The translations under genes and the position numbers were made by a program. From Amoebidium appalachense (Eukaryota; Ichthyosporea), in assembly GCA_963693365.1 (NCBI GenBank), contig CAVNZM010000005.1, positions 868,001 to 932,000 on the forward strand: a stretch of 64,000 nt of DNA. Direction: 5' to 3'. Position 1 is the stretch's first letter. Each line of letters begins with the position of its first letter. Below are positions 42,222 through 64,000 of this stretch, piece by piece. The notes below the pieces were generated by a model. It was not told the DNA's origin, ran no database searches, and saw only the letters and a program-made list of their open reading frames with translations.

Positions 42222-43014
42222 ATGGGGGCATGGGGGAGGGGGGGGGGATCTTTTCATATTTCGATCATACGGTCATCCGGAAACCATGCGGGTTGACCGT
42301 TATAAGCAGCGGCCAAGTAGTTACAATCGGCCGTCATGATCAGGTGCATATGCCCATCCGGGGGAGATCCAATCTCTGCTACCATGCCTAAGCTAGTGGT
42401 ACATGGGACTAAGGAACAAGAGGGAAAAAGGGGAACGAGGCACTTAGTGTGTGAGGGGCGGTGACGGGACTCACACAGAGCTGCCGAGAGTCTGTATTGG
42501 GCCTGTGCTTGTTAGCGATAGCCAATCTGGCTGCCGTGAGCCGGGTGCGTCTGCCTATACCCCATGGCCAGTGCGGGCGAGGTCACGTGATCTCGCTCGG
42601 GCAGTACGTTGACGCACGGGTGATACGGTAACCCTAATACACCCATACAAAGGCTCCTTTTGTTAGTATATAGAAGTCATTGTTCCATACATACGTACAC
42701 AACTTTGTATGCTTCTTGAAGAAGACTCGATCGAATTCAGTCTTGCACTCAAGGACTCAGTCCAAGCTCACCAGGTGTGCGCACGTATGGGTGAGATCTC
42801 GAGGTGGTGAGAGGGCCTTGTGCTTGTATGTCCATGGATCGGTCAGGACTGTTAGGTGATCCTGATTGGCTCAGCTTCCCGCGCTTTTTCCAGCACGGTC
42901 CCACAAAGCTACCTCCGAAAAACCACTCAGTCTGCAAGTGTGGCAGGTGTATATACGCAGGCGGAGTGTGCTCATACTGGCACTCCCTGCGCCCCTCCAG
43001 CCACACTAGGCACC
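41757..43014. other. Intergenic region and hydrolase promoter
   Basis: Unique sequence with a G run (42178-42248). A TATA-like GTGTATATACGC lies near 42947, about 65 bp before the hydrolase ATG. No other gene seen. Confidence 0.55.
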
Positions 43015-43908
43015 ATGGCCTCACTCCACCGCACCTTCCTGCCCACTGCCGCAGGGGCCTTAGAGCTCCTCACCCCCTCCCCACCCTCCCGCCTAGCCCA
43101 AACCAGAAGACCCATCCTCTTCATACCTGGGGGGTTCCATTCAGCCACCTGCTTCCGCCTGCTTCTACCTCACCTCCACAAAAGGAATATTCCCGCATAT
43201 GCGCTCTCTCTTCGCTCCCACGGCCAGTCATACCGCAGCCCATTCTGGAAGGAGCTTCTATGGCACCCACGTGATCTGCAGCACGACGTGCTGTGCGCAG
43301 TGAAATTCATCACAGGAGAGGCGGGGTCTGGGCAAAAACCCATACTTGCAGGGCACTCTGCGGGGGGCGGTCTGTGCCAATACGTGCTACAAAACGAGGC
43401 CAGAAAGGGCAACTATCCTGTGAACGGGCTGGTGCTTATGGCGTCATTTCCTGCTTTTGGCGGGCTGCAGGTGTTTATGAATTGGGCGAACCTCGACAAA
43501 GAGCTCTTTTCTCGCTCTATGAGAATGTTTGGGCACCCCAAAGCCCCCCTCTCAACGCCTGAACTTGTGCGTGCAGCGTTCTTTTCGCCAAAGTACCCCC
43601 CTGCAGGCAGTGCTGAAATGGAGCAAACATTCAAAGAGATAGAAGACGTGGAGAGTGTGGTGTGGCCTGCCTCCTTTATTAACCGAATAGTAAATGAGAG
43701 GGAGGTGTTGGGTGCAGTGGGTGGGCGAGTGTGCGTGCTTGGGGGTAGAGAGGATAAGCTAATGACACCGGATATTGTGCGCGATACAGCCAGAGGATAC
43801 GGTGTGCAGGAGGTGATCTTTGATAACAGCGGGCACGATCTGATGTTAGATATGAACTGGGAGGAAGTAGGGGATAAGATAGCAGACACGGTGGCTGTGT
43901 GGAAATAG
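43015..43908 (+). CDS. Alpha/beta hydrolase, intronless
   Basis: Single open frame of 297 residues from ATG 43015. Alpha/beta-hydrolase features in order: FIPGGFHSATCFRLLLPHL (oxyanion-side loop and helix A), RSHGQS, the nucleophile elbow GHSAGG (Ser ~111), VCVLGGREDKLM (acid strand with Asp ~244) and NSGHDLML (catalytic His ~272). The set Ser-Asp-His is complete, so it should be an active esterase, lipase or thioesterase; the substrate is unknown. The frame extends upstream to ATG 42856, but the TATA-like box at 42947 favours the shorter start. It has no introns, unlike every neighbour, which suggests retroposition or gene transfer (inference). AATAAA at 44019 is 111 bp past the stop. Confidence 0.9.
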   Translation: MASLHRTFLPTAAGALELLTPSPPSRLAQTRRPILFIPGGFHSATCFRLLLPHLHKRNIPAYALSLRSHGQSYRSPFWKELLWHPRDLQHDVLCAVKFITGEAGSGQKPILAGHSAGGGLCQYVLQNEARKGNYPVNGLVLMASFPAFGGLQVFMNWANLDKELFSRSMRMFGHPKAPLSTPELVRAAFFSPKYPPAGSAEMEQTFKEIEDVESVVWPASFINRIVNEREVLGAVGGRVCVLGGREDKLMTPDIVRDTARGYGVQEVIFDNSGHDLMLDMNWEEVGDKIADTVAVWK

Positions 43909-44138
43909 CGTGCATGTTGTGTTTGCTGTTGGTAGGTGGCCGAGTGTGCGTCTATTAGTGCCTGCCTGCTGGTAGGGTGTGTGTGTGTTTTCTTTTTTCT
44001 TTTTTTTTTTCAACAGAAAATAAAAGCCTTAACGGGCTAGGTGTACAATTCCCTCCGGTGGAATTCAACCCCACGATATTCTCTCCCCCCCCCCCCCCCC
44101 CCCCCCTCTCTGTCTCTCTCTCTCTTCCCCCCCCCCCC

Positions 44139-44213
<75 letters not shown>

Positions 44214-44469
44214 GTCTGTCTCTCCGACTATCTCTCTCCCTCTCTTCCCCCCCTCCCCCTCCCCCCCCCCAATAAATAAATAAAACTAAAATTTAGTAGT
44301 ATGAATAAAAAATCAACTGGAAAATAAACTCAAAAGATGGGAAAGCTCGAACTTCGAAGAATAAAAGAAAGCCACTCCCCCCCCCCCCCCCCCCCCCCCC
44401 CCCCCTTGCCGCCTCACATCAATCCCCCATCCCCGCCAAGCATGCTGCACTGTATACACGGTTACGTGA

Positions 44470-44527
<58 letters not shown>

Positions 44528-45489
44528 AGGGCCGCCCGCTCCCCCGCCCGCCGCCGGGGCAGCACACACCTACATGCCGTGTCTGCGACAAACACACAAC
44601 ACGTGTGTTTACATAACGTGCATGCACACACACACACAAAAAAAAAATAGAAAGAAAGAAAGAAGAGAGCCTGATTCAGAAGAAAAAAAGAAGCAAAAGA
44701 TAAAAAGGGGGAAAACGTGTGCACAAATGCATGCCGTGCCTGCGCGCACATGTGCACGTCAAGGCTCATACCTGGTCCGGCACAAACCGAAACAGTCAGT
44801 GACACACAGCACATATCTACACTACGGGCACAAGACAAGTGCACGTGCACATATGCCACGATTATATGCTTGCACAAACACATAGACAGGGCCTCACCAA
44901 TATGCACCCCACCTGAGAGGTTGGAAACCTTTGGATATTCCGGATATGTTTCGATTAGATCATCAGCCCTCATGAGGTGACTGGCCCAGCTGGAGATGGC
45001 CCTCCCGTGAGGAAGGGATTCCCGAGATGGAGGGGCTTCTGACTCGAGGGGGGGGAGGGGGGGGGGGGGGGGGGGAAGAGGGACACAGACATACATAAAT
45101 TTGCAAGCCAATTTGACCCTTTCGAAAAACATTTCCGAGACAAGTTGGCTCTTAAGCTTAATAATAACAACAAATGATTCTAAGCCATTCCGAACAATTT
45201 GCACAGATGTAATTAAGTTCTTGTTGTGAAGATATCCGAGTAGAGTTACCCAGGCCTGTACTCTGCAGCTGAACATATATAACGGCCCTGATAACGTTTG
45301 GATGCAGGGCCAACGAGAAGGTCACAGGGTTGAACGAGCAGTTAACTGACCCCTATGTAGCCTGGCCTATTCTACAAGAGCCAAATATTATCCACACAGC
45401 AAACATGGTGCATGCATGGGCCTGGGAGGGACTCCGAGGGAGAGCTCGAGAGAGAGATCTAGAGCGCGCGCGGGAGGGATTTGAGGCCT

Positions 45490-45533
<44 letters not shown>

Positions 45534-46847
45534 GAAAGAGAGAGCGGGAGAAGAGAGAATGAGAGGGAGGGATTGAGAGATGGGGATGGAAGGAGGGAGG
45601 GTGCTCGATTGAAGGGGGAGGGAGCGTGTTTTGCTTCAAAGCTAGTCCGACTCCCCCTGCGCCTTTCTGATCCTGACCGTCAGCTGTGAAAATAGGCCTA
45701 GCCGATGAAACTATTCAGTAACCGCCGGGTCCGTGTACATGTGTGCAGAAGGCCATGGTTAGGGGCTGTGGTGGAGAAGGGCCTAGGTGACCTTCAAAAG
45801 CGGAAAACGGGCGGGCGGGCGGGCGGGCGGGGGAGGGAAGGGGGTATTGTTTGCATGTCAGGTTATTAGCCGCAATTTGCAACACGCATGGGAGGCGTTA
45901 AACCGAGCACTGGTTATACCTGTGTGTTCATTGCATTGCACAGCTCAATGGCTGCGATACATCTAATGGATTTGAATGGGTATCCGGCCCATTCCACTGC
46001 ACTAGCTTGGAGGATGCACGACACCACGGCCCTTTTTTTGAGAGGGCCGTGACGACACCCACTAACCCCAACCCTCAAAAAGGCCCTAGATTACATATCA
46101 AGTACTAATATGTTGTTCACACTAATTAAATATTGTACACTGAGTGCACCGTCAAGAGACATGCAGATAGTAAAAAGAAATAAACCACAAAATAAATTCC
46201 AAAGAAGAGATACTTCTATACAGCTGTGAAGCATTGTGACACTATGAGACCTACATTCCCTTTAAAACCTCCACCACATTAAAGCATTATACAAGCCCAT
46301 TTAAATCCACCAACCAGGGACGAGCTAGCCTTAAATCGATTTTTTTAAAAGGAGGGTTAAAGACGACCTAAGCACCATTCACTACTCGCTCCACCCCCTC
46401 TTAAAGGCATTGACTGATTTGCCAAACATCCTCCCCTGTGCACGTGCAATGTCCATCTCCACCTTGGACGGGTGCCGCCCACCGTCCGGCCCTGCATATG
46501 TGCTGTGGCCCAGAGAGGTTTAGATCAACTTTAAATGTAGTTGAAACATGTAACCAGCATAAAGATGCAGCCCCCCACACAGGGAGGGAGAGGCACATGC
46601 ACGGTCACACAAACTGCAATACATACACACACACACAAACTCACACACAGGCACAACACTAACCCACCCACCCACCCACTAAGACACACCTCCCACAAAC
46701 ATGCACAAAAGAAATCCCGATGCCTCATCACGCCAGACACACATGGGAACAACTACCAATGAAGGGGAACCACGAACAGACATAAGTTGCGCAGACATGC
46801 ATTCGTGCATGTGTGTGTGTGTGCATGTCCGCCAGTGCTTGTGTGAG

Positions 46848-46902
<55 letters not shown>

Positions 46903-46987
46903 ATGTGTGTATATATATATATATGTGTGTGTGCGAGTGTGTGTGCGTGTGCACGTGTATATATATATATAAATATATAGTATATAG

Positions 46988-47062
<75 letters not shown>

Positions 47063-47080
47063 TGTATATGTATGTGCGTG

Positions 47081-47139
<59 letters not shown>

Positions 47140-47152
47140 ATAGGATCTGCAC
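43909..47152. other. Intergenic/3' region with C, G, CT and GT tracts
   Basis: C runs 44087-44106, 44376-44405 and 44476-44526; CT run 44149-44209; G runs 45050-45075 and 45491-45532; GT runs 46850-46900, 46991-47055 and 47080-47137. Minus 44885-45050 is a possible exon (SSWASHLMRADDLIETYPEY then donor CAG|GTGGGG or TTG|GTGAGG) that I cannot assign. The C-terminal exon expected for the third WrbA domain was searched for here and not found. Confidence 0.5.
44019..44024 (+). terminator. Poly(A) signal of the alpha/beta hydrolase
   Basis: AATAAA about 110 bp downstream of the hydrolase stop codon. Confidence 0.55.
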
Positions 47153-60160
<13,008 letters not shown>

Positions 60161-61087
60161 TTTTATCTATTGCCCACTAGGCTTAGCTGGTTTATGCACT
60201 TACTGGCGTGTACACCACCAACTGCAAATGGACAAAACCTACAATACTCCTGCACCGGCCTTGTGAGTCAACTCGTGAATATGCTCGTGCGCGTGTGTGT
60301 GCTTGTATGTGTCTGTGGAAGACTGAGCTCTGCAAAAACAAAACCCGTGGGTGCGGCAAAAAAAATAAAAAGAAAGAATTTCAAATTGGCGCTATGGAGA
60401 CGCGATCTGATTGGCAAATAGCTCTGAATAGACCTTCCACAAAGGGTTCAACAGGCTGGTTTTAATTTAACTATCGACAATCCTTTCTCAATAAATAATG
60501 TTCAAGCTGTAATAATTTCAGTGGGCAATATATTGGAGGATAATATTCAAAAAGAAGACACAGCTGTCCGACTGGCAACTGAGCAAAAAGAGATACGGTA
60601 TGTATCGAGCCTAAATAGGTCGAAATGCCCTTGAGCTACAATTTTGGTTTTTGAAATCTGAATTCGGTAAACCAAGCTTCTCGTCTATTAAAACACAGTT
60701 TCCCGTAAATTTGATGTCGGGAACCGACATGAACATGAAGAGGGCATGCGCACACGCGTACGAAGAGTCGATCCTGAGGGCGGCCAGGCACCGGCCGTCT
60801 GACAAACACGTGCGTTGTGTGGCCATGTGCATGCATGCATGCGCATGCTATGATGGAGCCTAATTCTAGTAAGCTATCATCATGACCAAAATTGCAATAT
60901 TGTAAGCGTCTTACACCTACATTTCATGTCCACGGATGTAACCCACTGTACTTGTCTCGGTACGTGTCGGCATATGACCGTGTAATATATTTGCATGTGC
61001 ATCCACGATGGCCCGGACTTCTGAGTTCCCTGAAGGAACTAGTAGCTGGAGAGGAGAAGGAGCTAAGAGCTGAGAGCTCCGGAGGAT

Positions 61088-61130
<43 letters not shown>

Positions 61131-61300
61131 AATAAAAGGGAAGTACACATTCATGACGGAAAAGACAAAGCAGATTGCACACACACTAAAAGAACGGATC
61201 ATAAGCAGAGTCCCAACCCGGAAGATTACACAGTAAACATATCATCTTCAGTCGCACTCCTTTCAGCCGCACCATCAACAGGCTTAAAGTTGGTGAACCA
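60161..61300. other. Intergenic region between TRAP-alpha and the WrbA fusion
   Basis: Unique AT-moderate sequence 60161-61088 presumably with the WrbA-fusion promoter; G run 61088-61129; diverged SINE-like copy 61131-61230 (CATAAGCAGAGTCCCAACCC). No further gene seen. Confidence 0.5.
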
Positions 61301-61306
61301 TTTATT
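61301..61306 (-). terminator. Poly(A) signal of TRAP-alpha
   Basis: AATAAA on the minus strand, about 40 bp past the TRAP-alpha stop codon. Confidence 0.7.
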
Positions 61307-61347
61307 AATTGTTAAACATTTCAGTACTCATTCACCGAGTGGTGGTT

Positions 61348-63973
61348 TTACTTTGCGCGCTTGGGGCTCTTTGGCTTGTTCATGTCTGCGTTGGTGCCCT
61401 CCAGCCAGTTGGACTCGGCCTTGGTCACGGTGCCCTGCTCAGGCGCCTCCACTCGCTGGCGCTTGACCTGTGCACACAGTAGAATGAGATACGTGTGTGC
61501 ACACAGTAGTATGAGACAAATGTATGCACACAGTGAAAGAAATGTGACAACCAGGTGTGTGGACACAGTAAGCAAGAATTGCAACCAGTTATGTAATTTG
61601 GCTAAAATGCCGGGCTGGGCAAACCCCCCCCCCCCTCCCCCTCTTCTCTCACTACCCCCCCCCCCCCTTCCCCTCCCCCCTCTTCTCTCCTTAAAACCAC
61701 ACTACCCCCCCCCCCCCCCCCTCCTTCAAACAACACTAAAAAAAGAAGGTGAAGACACGTCAGCACCAACAAACTTTCTTCGTCATTAAAGTTAATTGTA
61801 GCTGCTAAGGAAACGAAGCTTCATATTAATTAGGCGGACCACCTTTTTTATGCTTTTTTTTTCTCTTTCCCCCCGGCAGCGGGGGGGGGGGGGGGGGGGG
61901 GGGGGGGTTCCCTATAGCCCCACCCCAACCATTGCACCACCAACACACTTCCAAACCCATGCCCGTGCCTACCTTTGAGGACTTAGGGGCCACTGCGTTT
62001 CTGATGCCGAGGGTGAAGACGGCCACGACGGCCACGGCAAAGACCAGCAGGAAGGCGTTCTGGAACTCGCTGTAGTTCTTGGGCTCGTAGAAGATCACCG
62101 TGCTGTTGAACAGTGCGTGCCTGAAGTCCTTGCCGTCCTGTCCCATGCATGCCACTCATTTGAGTTCAAAGTTATCCCCCCCTCCCCCCATTTCCCCTTC
62201 CTCGAGCTTTGCTGCTGCACTCGCTCACCTACTACGCAAACAGGCCCCTCCATGCCCAACATTCCGAATATAAAGGAATGCGACCCAGAAAACACTATCA
62301 CTCAATCTGGTCATCTGCCTGTGTGTGCACACACCACAAAAGACCCCCCCCCCCCCCCCCTCCCAAACACACACACACACACACACACACCACCTCTTTC
62401 ATACACACACACACACACAAAGAGAGAGAGAGAGAGAGGGCATGCAAGAACACCGACAAGAAAGCACCCTTCCAGCATGCATTTGTAGAAGCCAACAGCC
62501 TTACGACCCCCCCCCCCCCCCCCCCCCCGCCCCCGGGGGTAGGGGTTGGGGGGTTGGGGGGTTGGGGGGGGGGGGGGGGAGGGCATGCATGCAACCGCAC
62601 ACAGGCGCACTCACGTTGTCCTTGTAGTTGACGATGACGGTCAGGCCGTACTCGCGGTTCTCAAAGCTCTCGTGGGGGCGGAATGGGAACTCAACTGACG
62701 CAACAGCACCAGGGGGCACCACAACCTGGAACGGCCGTGCCGTGAACTGCAAAGAGGGGACGGGTCAACGTGTGCACGGGTTGGGAATACATGGGGGGGG
62801 GGGGGGGGGGGGGGGGGGGTGGGGGGTTTTGAATGCGTCAAAAAGTACGAAGTACACAAGAACAAGCGGATAACACGATGCAGAATGCAAGCCATTCATA
62901 AAGAGTATGCATAATAAGCAGAGCCCATCTTCAGGGGGGTCCCACGTCATCCACAGTACCCGAGTTTCGACCTATTCACCTCGTTAACGAAACCCAACTC
63001 AGATACTGTTTCACTTGAACATGGGTAGGTCACCCGTCTTGATCAAAGACGAGCAGGGTTGCTTATGCAGGCAAGGGCAGTGGGAAAGGCCGGGGGTTAA
63101 AGTTGCAGCAGTAAGCAGAAGAGAGAAATATATAGATAGGAACTCAGGAGACGGGGCTTCTAGGAAGCTCCCCCGTCGCTACCTAAGTCGATACTTCCCT
63201 GGCTAACATACTACACCAGCTGAAAAGAATTAAGTCCCGAAGGCCGCAGAACTAGCAATCAGAGGGGAAAATATGAGATTTGACGGGGGGGGGGGGGGGG
63301 GGGGGGGGGGGGACAAAAAGAGGTAGCTAAGCGTTGGGGTGTGCAGTAAGGGTGTGCGGATCGTGCATTGCTGAAATACATATAACCGTCCCCCCCCCCC
63401 CCCCCCCCCCCCCGGGGGGGGGTAGATGCCCGCGTTCGCTCTTCTCACCTCCCCCCTCCCTCCCTCCCCCCCCCCCTCCCCACACACGCACACATACACG
63501 TGCAACCTATACAGCGTGCCCCTGGTGCAACATAGCAATCGCCAGAAAAAAAAAACTAGACACACCCATATTTTCCTATTACCAACCCTTCCGCCCTCCC
63601 CCCCCTCCTCCACCACAAAAAATAAGAAGAAGAGCCCTGCAAAAAAGGCCACATAGATAACCCATACCAGTTCATTCACGCAGCCTCCATCTCTGTCGCC
63701 CCCAATGCACTGAGCCAGCCCCCCATCCCCACCCCCCTTCATCCTACACACCGATACCCACACCCACACCACACAGGCACGTACGTTGAACAGGCGGAAA
63801 TCCCACTGCTGGGGGTAGCGGATGGAAGCCTCGATGCTCTCGACGAGGAAGTAGCCCTTGCCCGTGTTGCGCAGGCCAGCAAGCATGTACTGGGCCTCCC
63901 CGGCAACAAACTCCGTGGCATTGCCCGTGGACGTGAACAGCACGTGTGACTCGAGGTTGGGGTGCCGCAGGAT
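61348..63973 (-). CDS. SSR1: Translocon-associated protein subunit alpha (TRAP-alpha), 5' partial
   Basis: Four exons, all phase 0: 63973-63785, 62746-62615, 62137-61973, 61467-61348 (stop TAA). TRAP-alpha is an ER membrane subunit that helps the Sec61 channel accept signal sequences. The luminal domain shows AGLRNTGKGYFLVESIEASI and RYPQQWDF, then VVPPGAVASVEFPFRP and YGLTVIVNYKD, equal to LVGFTNKG..FIVESLDASFRYPQ and VVPPQRQATFEYSF..NLNYKD in animals. The transmembrane helix FLLVFAVAVVAVFTLGI follows, then a cytosolic basic tail (KRQRVE ... PKSPKRAK). The signal peptide and acidic N-terminus lie beyond the right edge; the AG at 63974 is the acceptor. Confidence 0.93.
62779..63060 (-). mobile_element. 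SINE-like element, copy D, full-length
   Basis: About 234 bp (62827-63060), nearly identical to copies A-C, with a poly(C) tail (plus-strand G from about 62792). Lies in the TRAP-alpha intron, 33 bp from the FTARPFQ exon acceptor. Confidence 0.82.
63061..63784. repeat. Intron with G and C runs
   Basis: Unique sequence to 63280, G run 63284-63312, C run 63391-63412 followed at once by G run 63413-63422 (a C/G switch), and CT-rich sequence. No exon seen. Confidence 0.7.
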
Positions 63974-64000
63974 CTGGGGGTGCAGCGTGCATAGGTTAGG

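Noticed and set aside
44885-45276. Minus-strand frame with LMRADDLIETYPEYPK that might be an exon
   Set aside because: Protein-like but unplaced: no partner exons, no family recognised; left inside the intergenic description.
46401-46954. Search for the terminal exon of WrbA domain 3
   Set aside because: No DGSRQP-like codons in any minus frame; the available frames are (CA)n-derived or unrelated.

Overview
The window is nuclear DNA of a eukaryote with an extreme load of low-complexity sequence: long (CA/GT)n and (CT)n microsatellites, several dozen G or C homopolymer runs, minisatellites and dispersed repeats. Genes are cut into many short exons (46-560 nt) that show protein homology, matching intron phases and GT..AG borders. 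Almost all long open frames made of Cys/Val, His/Thr, Pro, Gly or Ser/Leu are microsatellite artefacts. The gene set (a receptor-tyrosine-kinase-like protein, a UBALD homologue, sterol isomerase EBP, SET/NAP, TRAP-alpha) fits a unicellular relative of animals (holozoan protist) best. This is inference; another repeat-rich protist is not excluded.

Layout: (1) 1-7229, minus: single-pass membrane receptor with signal peptide, two Cys-rich ectodomain halves, Thr/Pro stalk, transmembrane helix, and the start of a kinase domain that runs off the left edge. (2) 9.37-11.14 kb: 1.8-kb polypyrimidine tract. (3) 11808-18563, plus: EBP-type sterol isomerase with six exons; intron 2 carries a 24-unit 41-bp minisatellite. 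(4) 20751-22962, minus: small UBALD-like protein. (5) 27332-27595: a MITE with target duplication. (6) 29399-34119, minus: SET/NAP histone chaperone with a long acidic tail. (7) 35.26-36.48 kb: TATA box and unresolved exons. (8) 37298-41748: a DNA transposon (8-bp target duplication) interrupted by a 2.7-kb LTR element (5-bp target duplication). (9) 43015-43908, plus: intronless alpha/beta hydrolase. (10) 47153-60160, minus: one long gene model that joins an unrecognised N-terminal region to three consecutive WrbA-type flavodoxin-like quinone reductase domains. (11) 61348-63973, minus: TRAP-alpha (SSR1), 5' part beyond the right edge.

The main novelties are the triple WrbA fusion; a 44-bp minisatellite that repeats the 5' splice site of the same intron in all three WrbA domains (6, 11 and 5 donor copies); a dispersed ~230-bp SINE-like family ending in poly(C); the nested transposons; and a receptor kinase with an unrecognised ectodomain. 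The genes do not form an operon-like unit and their products act in separate pathways: signalling, sterol synthesis, chromatin assembly, redox, and ER translocation.
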